Assembly (NCBI GenBank): GCA_019636845.1
Contig: JAHBWV010000001.1
Location: forward strand, 2,666,001 to 2,730,000
DNA from: Phycisphaeraceae bacterium
GTDB taxonomy: Bacteria; Planctomycetota; Phycisphaerae; Phycisphaerales; UBA1924
Length of the DNA: 64,000 bases
Direction of reading: 5' to 3'
The notes beneath the pieces are model-generated. The model was not told the DNA's origin. It did not search any database and saw only the letters and a program-made list of their open reading frames with translations. The first letter of the stretch is position 1, and every line of letters begins with the position of its first letter. Shown piece after piece: positions 32,775 to 41,225 of this stretch. A program made the position numbers and the translations under genes.

Positions 32775-33749
32775 TCACCGCGTGCCGGCGAGTTGTGGTG
32801 TGGCGCGACGGCCGAGCACCTCTGCGGCGTACTCGTTCATGGCGTCGCGGAGTTGCTCGAACGAATCGAGGACGTAGTAGATCGGCTGGAAGTGGTCGAT
32901 CTCAAAGTCCGTGTTGCAGATGCGGCGCATGTCGAAGGGTCGCCACTCCGCGACGGGACGCTCCTTGCAATCCTCGGCGCTCTGACCCTTCTGCTCCCAC
33001 GCGCCGTTCAACGCGTACTCGCTCTCCGCGTGGCTGGAGACCAGGCCGCTGCCATACACCTTGACCTTGCCATCCTCCTTGATCAGCCCGAACTCGACCG
33101 TGAACCAGAACAGCCGCCCGAGTTCCTTCACCGACCGCTCATCATCGCACAACAGCGCGGCCTTGCCGTAGGTCTGCAGGAAGTCCGCAAACACGCGCAG
33201 CGCGTGCAGCGGCACATGCCCGAAGACATCGTGAAAGATGTCCGGCTCGGGCAGATAGTCCATCACCTCACGGGGTCGTATGAGAATCGTCGTCGGGAAC
33301 TCGCGCTGGGCAAGGCACGCGAAGAAACTCTTCGCTGGCAGATAACCCGGAACGCCGTAACTCGCCCAGCTGGACTGGGCCTTGAGGAACTTGTTGATGC
33401 CGTCCAGGCGTGCGCCCTTCTTCAGCACCTCACCCCCGGCAATGGTGATGTCCCGGTCGAGCGTCACATCGTCGAGCAGCGGGATGCGATCGGGCGTCAG
33501 ACGAAGGATCCGCATCCCCTCGATGAACTGGCGAGAGACCTGCTGCTCCAGCACCGTCCAGCGCCGGTTGTAAAGGTCGCGCCAGACCTCGTGGTCGGCC
33601 CGCGTGTACTTGTGGTAGTTCTGGGTGATGTAGAAGCGGTCGGCATCGATCTGATCGGCCGGCAGCGTCGCCGCGGCATCCGCAGCGGCCTGGGCTGTGC
33701 GGGCCTCGTCCGAGTCGATGACGTTGTTGTAGCGGATGTCCTGACGCAT
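32775..33749 (-). CDS. phhA: Phenylalanine 4-hydroxylase (aromatic amino acid hydroxylase)
   Basis: The enzyme converts phenylalanine to tyrosine using a pterin cofactor and non-heme iron. The three iron ligands are visible as His173 and His178 in EPDIFHDVFGHVPL and Glu219 in FWFTVEFGL. The pocket motif SSHAESEYAL also fits. There is no ACT regulatory domain, as usual in bacteria, and the 324 residues exceed the bacterial norm of about 260-300 because of an N-terminal extension and loops. It is monocistronic on the minus strand. A pterin-recycling partner (PhhB) is not seen in this window. Confidence 0.92.
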   Translation of the reverse strand: MRQDIRYNNVIDSDEARTAQAAADAAATLPADQIDADRFYITQNYHKYTRADHEVWRDLYNRRWTVLEQQVSRQFIEGMRILRLTPDRIPLLDDVTLDRDITIAGGEVLKKGARLDGINKFLKAQSSWASYGVPGYLPAKSFFACLAQREFPTTILIRPREVMDYLPEPDIFHDVFGHVPLHALRVFADFLQTYGKAALLCDDERSVKELGRLFWFTVEFGLIKEDGKVKVYGSGLVSSHAESEYALNGAWEQKGQSAEDCKERPVAEWRPFDMRRICNTDFEIDHFQPIYYVLDSFEQLRDAMNEYAAEVLGRRATPQLAGTR

Positions 33750-33966
33750 GGCTTGGCTCCGATTCGTGGAGTCCGGACAGTCGAGACGTGTGGAACCTGA
33801 TTATACGGAAGCAGGCCATAGACCGGTCGACACCCCGCACTTTCGCACCATGACGAGAACCATGACCTCTTCGCTCTCAAAGACCGATCCGGGTCTGCTT
33901 GCAGCGCGATGTGGTCCACGTCTCGGACATGGCACGATCCGTGCAGACCACCACATGCCTGTTCTC

Positions 33967-35286
33967 TCAGCAGCAGAACGCGCCCCATGCCTCGGGCTCA
34001 GCGATCGCCTGCTCGGGTGAGATGGCTTCATCTGCCGGCATGTCGGGGCGACGGCGATGCACCGCCGCCCGGATGCTGTCCTCGGCGTCCGGCCGGACAA
34101 TCGGCGTGTCCGACCCGAACCAGAGAAGCTCGCCCGGCCCGCAGCCGGCGTCGATGAGCTCACGCAGGGGAAGGACCCGTGAGAGCCGATGCGGGAGGAG
34201 ACGGCGCAGGGCCTCGATGTCGGCCAGGAGGTGGCAGGGTTGGACACTGGCGACGACGCCGAGTTTCGCGAAGCGGGGGACGTCGGTCTCGTCGATCAGC
34301 TCGGCGTGCTCGATGCGGAGGGAAGTGACAGAGCGAAGGGGTCCAGACGACGAGCGGAGTGGAGACGACGAGTGGACCACCTCCGCCGCATCCAGACACG
34401 CCCGTACCGCACCGTCGCCGATGGCGTGTGCCGCGAGGTGGAGGCCATGGTCAGTACAGGTGCGGATCGCCCCGGCGATCTGCTCGACGCTCATCAAGGG
34501 CGTCCCGCGTGGGTGCGAGGGGATGGGGTCGGCGTAGGGTTGGAGCATCCACGCGGTGCGGCTGTTGATGGTGCCGTCGGTGAAGACCTTGCCGCCGGCG
34601 AGGCGCACTTCGGCTGATTCCCACGAGGTACGGGTGGATGCGATGCGTTCGAGGTCTTGGACGAGGGGGTAGAGGTGGACAGCGCATGGGAGCCCGTCCG
34701 AACCGGCCTCGCGCCGGAGTTCGGCGAGGATGGGGCCGAGCCAGTCGTGGCTCAGCATGTCGTGGGCCTCGATGAAACCCTTGGCGGCGAGGTCTTGCAG
34801 CGCGAGATGCACATGGGCCTTGCGTTGCTCGGGTGTGGGCTCGGGGACGATCGACCAGACCAGGCGTGTCGCGGCTTCGAGCATCAGGCCTGTCGGCTCT
34901 CCGGAGGGGTCGCGCTCAACGACACCTCCCTCCGGGTCGGGCGTGGCGCGGGTCACTCCGGCGATGGCGAGCGCCCGGGGATTCGCGCACAAGGCATGGT
35001 GGTCGAAGCACCAGATGACAAGGGGAAGATCGGGGCATGCCTGATGGAGTTCGGAGCGTGTGGGCCAGCGGTGCTCTGGCCAGGACTCGGGACGGGCGCT
35101 GCGAGCGAGGAGCCAGCCCTGCCGGGGTGAGGCACGCGCTGCGCGTTCGAGCGCGTCGAGGCATTCGGGCAGCGAGCGGCAGCGGTCGAGACTGACCATC
35201 GCGGCTGCTTGTCCGTGCGCGTGGAGATGGCAGTGGGCCTCGCGGAGGCGCGGGGGATGTGCATCCTTCTGCGGTGCGGGCATCAC
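33967..35286 (-). CDS. Amidohydrolase, YtcJ-like
   Basis: The 439-residue protein has the amidohydrolase-3 layout. The N-terminal metal motif is EAHCHLHAHG (HxH). Further conserved parts are WCFDHHALCANPRALAIAG, HDMLSHDW, GGKVFTDGTINSRTAWM, HLAAHAIGDGAV, IEHAEL and FGSDTPIV (metal Asp). These match enzymes acting on formamides or other cyclic amides, but substrate cannot be told. It follows a DUF2470-like gene by 11 bp on the same strand, so they form an operon. No signal peptide is seen. Confidence 0.83.
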   Translation of the reverse strand: MMPAPQKDAHPPRLREAHCHLHAHGQAAAMVSLDRCRSLPECLDALERAARASPRQGWLLARSARPESWPEHRWPTRSELHQACPDLPLVIWCFDHHALCANPRALAIAGVTRATPDPEGGVVERDPSGEPTGLMLEAATRLVWSIVPEPTPEQRKAHVHLALQDLAAKGFIEAHDMLSHDWLGPILAELRREAGSDGLPCAVHLYPLVQDLERIASTRTSWESAEVRLAGGKVFTDGTINSRTAWMLQPYADPIPSHPRGTPLMSVEQIAGAIRTCTDHGLHLAAHAIGDGAVRACLDAAEVVHSSSPLRSSSGPLRSVTSLRIEHAELIDETDVPRFAKLGVVASVQPCHLLADIEALRRLLPHRLSRVLPLRELIDAGCGPGELLWFGSDTPIVRPDAEDSIRAAVHRRRPDMPADEAISPEQAIAEPEAWGAFCC

Positions 35287-35297
35287 GATCTTTCCGG

Positions 35298-35948
35298 TCA
35301 GACCTGGGTTTGTTCCGGATCGAAGGGGAGAAGGACGCTCGCGAACCTTCGGAGTTCATCGGCGGATGAGGCACATCGTTCGAAGGGGAAGCGAGCGACG
35401 CCGAGGGGGCCACGCAGATCGACACCCTCTGGATCGACGGCGATGACGATGGGATTCTCGCCGTGCCGGAGCCCGAGGGAGAGGCCGAGGTACGAGACGG
35501 CCTTGCCGAGCGCGGGTCGATCGGCGTTCATGGCGCGTCGGAGGGAGGCGGACTCGGTTGCGAAGGGGTCTTTGAGCTCGATATCCGGACCATCGACGAC
35601 GCGCGAGCCGAGGCGAGCGCCGTCGATCCTGAGGCGAAAGAGTCGGATGGGATCGGGCGCGCCGTGGGCGGCACGGTATCTGTCGGAGTCCGTGTCGCCT
35701 GCGGGCGCGGAGAGTGCGGGGAGGACTAGGACCTGCAGGGCGTCGTTGGACTCTTCGGGAATGAAGAGGGTCGCGCTTTCGAGTTCGGTCTCGGGATCGG
35801 AGAGGGGCGCGATGAGCGCGCCACCGATGGGATCGATGGCGGTCGGACAGGGACGGGGGCCTTCGGCCGTGAGGAGAACCCCGGACCTGTGGGCACGGAG
35901 CATGGAGAGGACTTGGGTCGAGGCGGGGTTTTTGGGTATGGGTGCCAC
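35298..35948 (-). CDS. Putative DUF2470/HugZ-like split-barrel protein
   Basis: This 216-residue protein has a FMN-binding split-barrel feel: QVLSMLRAHRSGVLLTAE, then a variable middle, and a C-terminal segment ENPIVIAVDPEGVDL with FPFERCASSADELRRFASVL. The C-terminal part resembles DUF2470, which occurs in heme-degrading HugZ and pyridoxamine-oxidase-like proteins. Heme-binding residues cannot be identified with certainty. It lies 11 bp upstream of the amidohydrolase gene. Two terminator-like hairpins at 36007-36125 separate it from the lysine peptide gene. Confidence 0.55.
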   Translation of the reverse strand: MAPIPKNPASTQVLSMLRAHRSGVLLTAEGPRPCPTAIDPIGGALIAPLSDPETELESATLFIPEESNDALQVLVLPALSAPAGDTDSDRYRAAHGAPDPIRLFRLRIDGARLGSRVVDGPDIELKDPFATESASLRRAMNADRPALGKAVSYLGLSLGLRHGENPIVIAVDPEGVDLRGPLGVARFPFERCASSADELRRFASVLLPFDPEQTQV

Positions 35949-36006
35949 GCCCCGATTGTGCCATGGATGGGTGGTTTCGGGAAGGGGCGGGGCGTTGCTC
36001 GGGGCG

Positions 36007-36041
36007 AAAAAAGAGGGAAGGCCGGGTTTCCCCGGCCTTCC
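36007..36041 (-). terminator. Intrinsic terminator (minus strand)
   Basis: Perfect 11-bp arms GGAAGGCCGGG (36016-36026) and CCCGGCCTTCC (36031-36041) with a TTTC loop. On the minus strand they are followed by a T-run (A6 on the plus strand at 36007-36012). It lies between the lysine peptide gene and the DUF2470-like gene. Confidence 0.8.
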
Positions 36042-36093
36042 TATCAGCGGCGCTCCGATGAGGTCGGACCAACACGATCCGACACGATTGAGA

Positions 36094-36125
36094 GAAAAAC
36101 GGTTGCGGCCCGAGTCCTTCGGGCC
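36094..36125 (-). terminator. First of two tandem terminators after the lysine peptide gene
   Basis: Arms GGCCCGA (36107-36113) and TCGGGCC (36119-36125) enclose a five-base loop, with five Ts on the minus strand (A5 at 36095-36099). It ends about 20 bp past the stop of the 25-aa peptide. The second terminator follows 50 bp later. Confidence 0.65.
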
Positions 36126-36143
36126 TGGTTCAGAGGGTTCGGA

Positions 36144-36221
36144 TTACTTCTTCGCGGCCTTCTTCTTGGCCTTCTTCTTGGTGGTCTTCTTCGCTGCCTT
36201 CTTTGCTTTCTTCTTTGCCAT
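36144..36221 (-). CDS. 25-residue lysine-rich peptide
   Basis: The peptide is almost only Lys, Ala and Thr: it begins MAKKKAKKAAKKTTKKK and ends in four more such residues and TAA. It should be strongly basic and bind nucleic acid, like a free histone H1-type tail. The start at 36221 is supported by GAGGAG at 36230-36235 on the minus strand, eight bases away, an unusually strong ribosome site here. The frame extends upstream to 36440, but those residues look random. Tandem terminators follow. The similar tails of the DUF1801 and DinB proteins suggest a shared module. Confidence 0.65.
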   Translation of the reverse strand: MAKKKAKKAAKKTTKKKAKKKAAKK

Positions 36222-36639
36222 GATGCGATCTCCTCGGTTCTTTTCCGATGACCGAAAGATGTTGCGCGCTTCGGAGCGCCGCGCGCTTGACGAACCGTTC
36301 GAACTCTGTATCGGACACACCGGCCGCCGTCCTTGAGCGTGTGATGTGTCCGACTCTCCAGAGCACCCGAACGCCCCGTCGCGTTCGATCTCGACGACGA
36401 CGCGCACGCGCGCGTCCCCCGTCGAAGCGCACATACTCACAGAGTGGTGGGTGTGTTGTCAAGTCGATCATCCGATTGTGGAGATCGTGGCGTGAGTTCT
36501 CCACCGAGGCGTGGTCTCGGTGATCGTCGCGATCGATCGACAGACGCGTGATCGGGATCGATCGGCGGCGCGTCGAGAGATGGCGGAGCGTCTGCGCGGC
36601 GGGCGCACGCTAGACTCAGGAACCCGGAAGGAGAAACGT
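36222..36639. other. Divergent intergenic region upstream of the lysine peptide and M16 genes
   Basis: This 418-bp region separates a minus-strand peptide gene from a plus-strand M16-type gene. It holds the strong ribosome sites of both (minus: GAGGAG at 36230-36235; plus: GGAAGGAG at 36626-36633). Around 36530-36560 are several GATCGATC-type words. No gene was accepted; the short frames lack recognisable motifs. Promoters must lie here but none can be pinned down. Confidence 0.45.
36626..36633 (+). promoter_or_regulatory. Ribosome binding site deciding the M16 gene start
   Basis: GGAAGGAG precedes the GTG at 36640 by six bases, an almost ideal Shine-Dalgarno spacing. It fixes the start well downstream of the first in-frame ATG-like codon of the open frame (36511). 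Confidence 0.75.
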
Positions 36640-37884
36640 GTGACACGCATCGCGACTCGAACGCTGACGTGCGGCATGACGGTGGTCATCGAGCCGATGG
36701 CCGGGGTGAGGTCGTGCGCGCTGACGTGGCTTGTGCCCGCGGGCGCGGCGCACGATCCGGAGGATCGGCTGGGTCTGTCGACGCTGTGGGCGGAGCTGCT
36801 GATGCGGGGGGCTGGGGGCCTTGACTCGCGCGCTCACGCGGACGCGTGCGACGCGATCGGGATGTCCCGATCGGCGGAGTGTGGGCCGCACTTTCTGCGT
36901 ATTTCGGCCACAATGCTGGGTGATCGGCTCCTCGACGGGCTTCCTCTTCTGGCGGACATGGTGCGTCGTCCCCGCTTTGATCCGGACTCATTGGAGCCGG
37001 CGCGGGAGCTGGCGTTGATGGGTATCGAGGCGTTGAAGGACGAGCCCCAGGAGCGTTGTGCGCTGCTGGCCAGGACACGCCACCATCCCGCGCCGCTGAA
37101 CCGGAGCGTGCTGGGGACCGTCGAGGGTCTGGGGGCGATCACGCAATCGGATGTCGTTGATGGATGGGCGGCGCGAGCGGTCCCCGAAGGTTCGTTGCTC
37201 GGTATCGCGGGCGCGGTTGATGCGGATCGAACCGTCGATGCCCTCGAGCGACTGACGAGCGGCTGGCGTGGCTCTCGCCAGGAGCCCGCGCTCGGCCCGA
37301 CGCCGGCGCGGGTGTACCACCATGAGCAGGATGACACTGCTTCGCAGGTCCAGATCCTTCTGATGACGGATGGGCCGGCGGATCCGGACAGCAACTCGCT
37401 CTTGGAGCGCATCTCCGCGAGCGTCCTCTCGGGCGGGATGTCGGGGCGGTTGTTCACCGAGGTTCGCGAGAAGCGGGGCTTGTGCTACTCGGTCTCGGCC
37501 TCGTATGCCGCGGATAAGCGGTATGGGACCCTGGTCGCCTATGTCGGGACGACACCGGAGCGGGCGCAGGAGTCTCTGGATGTGCTGAGCGCGGAGCTGG
37601 GGCAGATCCGGAGCGCAGAGGGGTGCGTGAGCAAGGACGAGTTCCGGCGTGCGATCGTGGGGATGAAATCCGGGGTGGTGTTCTCGGGCGAGTCAACGGG
37701 TGCGCGTGCGGCGGCGATCGTGTCGGACTTCTACAGGCGCGGACGTGCCCGATCGCTGGGTGAGATCGCGGCGGAGATCGACCGTGTGACGCTGGATGAT
37801 GTGAATGGGTATCTGGCTGCGCGTCAGAATGGGGCGTTCACGATCCAGACCCTTGGACCGAAAGCACTTACGCCGCCTTCATGA
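36640..37884 (+). CDS. M16-family (pitrilysin-like) peptidase homologue lacking the zinc motif
   Basis: The 414-residue protein aligns with M16B proteins: N-terminal strands CGMTVVIEPMAGVRSCALTW, GLSTLWAELLMRG where active enzymes have HxxEH, and the C-terminal half with LFTEVREKRGLCYSVSA and a GGMSGRL loop. The HxxEH and downstream Glu are absent (STLWAE instead), so it should be catalytically inactive, like the structural subunit that pairs with an active partner. No active M16 partner is adjacent. The GTG at 36640 has a strong ribosome site. It is monocistronic; the ABC permease gene follows after 130 bp. Confidence 0.82.
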   Translation: MTRIATRTLTCGMTVVIEPMAGVRSCALTWLVPAGAAHDPEDRLGLSTLWAELLMRGAGGLDSRAHADACDAIGMSRSAECGPHFLRISATMLGDRLLDGLPLLADMVRRPRFDPDSLEPARELALMGIEALKDEPQERCALLARTRHHPAPLNRSVLGTVEGLGAITQSDVVDGWAARAVPEGSLLGIAGAVDADRTVDALERLTSGWRGSRQEPALGPTPARVYHHEQDDTASQVQILLMTDGPADPDSNSLLERISASVLSGGMSGRLFTEVREKRGLCYSVSASYAADKRYGTLVAYVGTTPERAQESLDVLSAELGQIRSAEGCVSKDEFRRAIVGMKSGVVFSGESTGARAAAIVSDFYRRGRARSLGEIAAEIDRVTLDDVNGYLAARQNGAFTIQTLGPKALTPPS

Positions 37885-38014
37885 GCGCTCGGGCGGGGTT
37901 TGCCCGGGATCTGTGGCGCGTGTGATGCGTGTCGGTTCTCTCTATATAAAGGTGTGTGCGCGGGAGAGGTGGGGCGCTTCCTGCGGCTTGTGTTCCCGAT
38001 AGACTCTGCCCCTC

Positions 38015-39865
38015 ATGTCCACGCTTCACGAAGCCAGCACCGGCGAGAAAGTCCCGATCGGAGCCAGAGCGGCCCGGTTCATCGGCCAGTACGGGGTCAT
38101 GATCGCGTTGTTCCTGTTGCTCGGGGCGTTCCTGCTCTACCCGATCGCGTTGACGGTGCGGGGGGGGCTCGCTCCCGATCTTCGATCTCAGGACGGGTGG
38201 ACGCTGAGGCACGTGGTCGCGGTCTTCGAGGACTCGAACGAGCGTCGGGCGCTGTTCAACTCGCTGAAGATCGCCCTGGGCACGACGACACTGGCGTGCT
38301 GCATCGCGCTGCCGCTGGCGATTCTGTCGGCGCGGTATCGGTTTCCGCTGAAGGGCGTGTTCAACGCGACGGTGCTTGTGCCCATGATCATGCCGCCCTT
38401 CGTGGGGGCGATCGGTGTGAAGGCGATGCTCGGTCGTCAGGGCGCGTTGAACGCGCTGCTGGGGACTGAGTTCGACTTTCTGGGTGACGGGAAGATGATC
38501 GGGATCATGGTGGTGCAGGCGTTGTACCTGTTCCCGATCATCTATCTGAACGCCACGGCGGCGCTTGCGAACCTTGATCCTGCGCTGGATGAGGCGGCGG
38601 AGAACCTCGGGGCGGGACCGTGGCGTCGGCTCTTCCGGATTGTGCTGCCGCTGGTGCGTCCGGGGATCTTCGCGGGCGCGACGATCGTGCTGATCTGGTC
38701 GTTTACGGAGCTGGGCACGCCGCTGATGTTCGACTTCGACCGCGTGACGCCGGTGCGGATCTTCTACGGCTTGAAAGAGGTGGAGAACGCGTCGCCCCGT
38801 CCATACGCGCTGACGCTTGTGCTGCTGACGGCGGCGGTGCTGATGTACACCGTGGGGAAGATCCTGTTCGGCGGGAAGGCACACGCGATGTATGCGAAGG
38901 CGTCGCGGGCGTCAGCGGAGAAGCCCCTCACGGGCGTTCGCGGGTATCTGGCGGCGGGTGCGTTCGCGTTCGTGTCGCTGGTCGCCGTGCTACCGCATCT
39001 CGGGGTGATCCTCACCTCGATCACGCTTCCGGGGCAGTGGTATCGGACGGTGCTGCCCACGGCTCTGACGGGTGACAACTACGTGAACGCGTTGACGTAC
39101 GACACGGCGTCGAGCGGGATCACGAACAGTCTGATGCTGGCGACGCTGGCGATGGGCCTGAACCTGGTGATCGGGGTGTTCGTGGCGTATGTGATCGTAC
39201 GGACTCGGGCGAGGGGTCGCGGGGTGTTGGATGCGCTCTGCATGATGCCGATCGCGGTGCCGGGGCTGGTGATGGCGTTCGGGTACGTGGCGATGACGCT
39301 TCGCTGGCCGTTCGACGGGCGTCTGCCCGAGCGGCTTGAGCGAGTGCTCTCGATGGTGCTGCCGGAGCGATGGGTGGTTTCGATCTCGCACGCCCCTTTG
39401 GACGGCACGTGGTTTGATCTCGCGGTGCTGGGGACCGATCCGAACCCGTTCCCGTTGCTTGTGATCGCGTACGCGGTGCGGCGTCTGCCGTATGTCGTGC
39501 GTTCCACGGTCGCGGGCCTTCAGCAGACTTCGGGAGAGTTGGAGGAGGCGGCGGTGAACCTGGGGGCGAGCCGCACGACGGCGGTGAGGAAGGTGATCCT
39601 GCCCCTGATCATGGCGAACCTGATCGCGGGGGGGATTCTGGTTTTCTCGTTCTCGATGCTGGAGGTGTCTGACTCGCTGATTCTGGCCCAGCAGCAGAAG
39701 CACTATCCGTTCACGAAGGCGATCGTGGCATTCACGGAGCGACTTGGCGATGGTCCGTATGTCGCCAGCGCGATGGGCGTGTGGGGGATGGCGTTGCTGA
39801 CGACGACGCTGCTGGCGGCTTCGATGCTTCTGGGGAAGAAGCTGGGGGCGATTTTCAGGGCGTGA
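38015..39865 (+). CDS. Two-domain ABC transporter permease of iron(III)/FbpB type
   Basis: The 616-residue membrane protein is a fused double permease with two BPD domains. Each half has about six membrane segments and an EAA loop, seen as DEAAENLGAGPWRRLFRIVL (near residue 190) and EEAAVNLGASRTTAVRKVIL (near residue 520). This arrangement matches FbpB/ThiP-type permeases for ferric iron, thiamine or spermidine-like substrates. The substrate is not decided by the permease. No ATPase or periplasmic binding protein gene lies in the window. A TATATAAA sequence occurs near 37944, upstream. Confidence 0.86.
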   Translation: MSTLHEASTGEKVPIGARAARFIGQYGVMIALFLLLGAFLLYPIALTVRGGLAPDLRSQDGWTLRHVVAVFEDSNERRALFNSLKIALGTTTLACCIALPLAILSARYRFPLKGVFNATVLVPMIMPPFVGAIGVKAMLGRQGALNALLGTEFDFLGDGKMIGIMVVQALYLFPIIYLNATAALANLDPALDEAAENLGAGPWRRLFRIVLPLVRPGIFAGATIVLIWSFTELGTPLMFDFDRVTPVRIFYGLKEVENASPRPYALTLVLLTAAVLMYTVGKILFGGKAHAMYAKASRASAEKPLTGVRGYLAAGAFAFVSLVAVLPHLGVILTSITLPGQWYRTVLPTALTGDNYVNALTYDTASSGITNSLMLATLAMGLNLVIGVFVAYVIVRTRARGRGVLDALCMMPIAVPGLVMAFGYVAMTLRWPFDGRLPERLERVLSMVLPERWVVSISHAPLDGTWFDLAVLGTDPNPFPLLVIAYAVRRLPYVVRSTVAGLQQTSGELEEAAVNLGASRTTAVRKVILPLIMANLIAGGILVFSFSMLEVSDSLILAQQQKHYPFTKAIVAFTERLGDGPYVASAMGVWGMALLTTTLLAASMLLGKKLGAIFRA

Positions 39866-39882
39866 TGCTCGCCGGCGGCATC

Positions 39883-40305
39883 TTACGAACGGAGCTGCAA
39901 CAAGATCGCGCAGCCGATCATTCCCGCGAGAATCCCCGCATTCGCGAGCCAGCCGATGATGATCACAGGAATCCAGCGACGCCGCACCTTCGGATTCGAG
40001 TGCGCTGCGATGCGCGTCGAGTAGTACGGGGGTGCTCCAAGACCCGCGATGATCCCGAAGAACAGCAAAGCCGTGAACTCGTCTTGTTCAAGATACATCG
40101 CGACGGTTGCGGCGACCCAGAACGAAAATGGCGCGAGGCAGCACCAGAAGAGAAATCCTAACACGGTCGGATTCGCATCCGGAGCAACGGGTACTTGGAA
40201 CCCGCCACACTCGGGGCAGGTCACATGGTGATCACTGTCAGGCACCAACCCCGCCAGCGGATAGTCACACCCCCGGCACCTCGGGCCAGTATCTGTCATA
40301 GCCAA
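39883..40305 (-). CDS. Zinc-ribbon membrane protein
   Basis: This 140-residue protein opens with a short ribbon CRGCDYPLAGL...CPECGG and has three hydrophobic segments: PTVLGFLFWCCLAPFSFWVA, TALLFFGIIAGLGAPPYY and WIPVIIIGWLANAGILAGMI. This resembles the small ribbon-plus-membrane proteins common in Phycisphaerae, as at 3860. The function is unknown. It is convergent with the ABC permease gene. Confidence 0.6.
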   Translation of the reverse strand: MAMTDTGPRCRGCDYPLAGLVPDSDHHVTCPECGGFQVPVAPDANPTVLGFLFWCCLAPFSFWVAATVAMYLEQDEFTALLFFGIIAGLGAPPYYSTRIAAHSNPKVRRRWIPVIIIGWLANAGILAGMIGCAILLQLRS

Positions 40306-40420
40306 GTCTAAGACACATCACACGTGCGGATCCCGCAAGCACCAGCCGCCACACACCCTCATCGCCTATCTTCTCTCATCCGAGGCACCTGCTCCGGAAT
40401 GCCCACTCCAGGAGATCCCC

Positions 40421-41203
40421 ATGGTCCAGAAAGTCCACGCCACACCAGAAGCCGCCATGGCCGATCTCAAAGACCGCGGCATCATCCGCGATGGCATGAC
40501 CGTCATGGTCGGCGGCTTCGGCCTCTGCGGCATCCCGGAGAAGCTGATCGTCGCTCTCCGCGACACCGGCGTCCGCGAACTCACGTGCATCTCCAACAAC
40601 GCAGGCGTCGACGACTTCGGCCTCGGCCTCCTCCTCCAGACCCGCCAGATCAAGAAGATGGTCTCCTCCTACGTCGGCGAGAACGCCACCTTCGAGAAGC
40701 AGTTCATCAGCGGCGAGCTCGAGGTCGAGTTCAACCCCCAGGGCACCCTCGCGGAGCGGATCCGCGCCGGCGGGGCGGGGATCCCGGCGTTCTACACGGC
40801 GACGGGTGTGGGCACACCGGTGGCCGAGGGCAAGGAGACTCGCGAGTTCTACAGGCCGAGCGAGGATACGAGGGCGATGAATCGCGAGTTGAAGGGCGCG
40901 GTTCGCGCGGAGGGGGCGCGGAAGCGGACGTACGTGCTGGAGACGGGGCTGTATGCCGACCTCGCGCTGGTCAAGGCGTACAAAGCGGATCACTTCGGGA
41001 ATCTGGTCTTCAGGAAGACAGCGCGGAACTTCAACGCGATGATGGCCGGCGCGGCATCGTTCGTGATCGCCGAGGTCGAGGATCTTGTTCCGGTCGGTGG
41101 GATCGAGCCGGACCAGGTCCACACGCCGGGAAACTACGTCGATCGGATCGTGCGCACGGTTTCGGAGAAGCGGATCGAGCAACGCACAACCCGCGCGGGC
41201 TGA
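40421..41203 (+). CDS. 3-oxoacid CoA-transferase subunit A
   Basis: The protein matches the A subunit of succinyl-CoA:3-ketoacid or acetate CoA-transferase. The characteristic motifs are VMVGGFGLCGIPEKLI near residue 30, ISNNAGVDDFGLGLL near residue 60 and FNPQGTLAERIRAGGAGIPAFYTATGVG near residue 108 (given here in part as PQGTLAERIRAGGAGIPAFY). It would need a B subunit holding the catalytic Glu, which is not in the window. The start has AGGAG at 40410-40414, six bases before the ATG. A short membrane protein follows on the same strand. Confidence 0.88.
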   Translation: MVQKVHATPEAAMADLKDRGIIRDGMTVMVGGFGLCGIPEKLIVALRDTGVRELTCISNNAGVDDFGLGLLLQTRQIKKMVSSYVGENATFEKQFISGELEVEFNPQGTLAERIRAGGAGIPAFYTATGVGTPVAEGKETREFYRPSEDTRAMNRELKGAVRAEGARKRTYVLETGLYADLALVKAYKADHFGNLVFRKTARNFNAMMAGAASFVIAEVEDLVPVGGIEPDQVHTPGNYVDRIVRTVSEKRIEQRTTRAG

Positions 41204-41225
41204 TGCGCGGGGAGGGGAGCGATCT

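Noticed and set aside
36222..36440. N-terminal extension of the lysine peptide to 98 residues
   Set aside because: The added residues look random, whereas GAGGAG sits exactly before the internal ATG.
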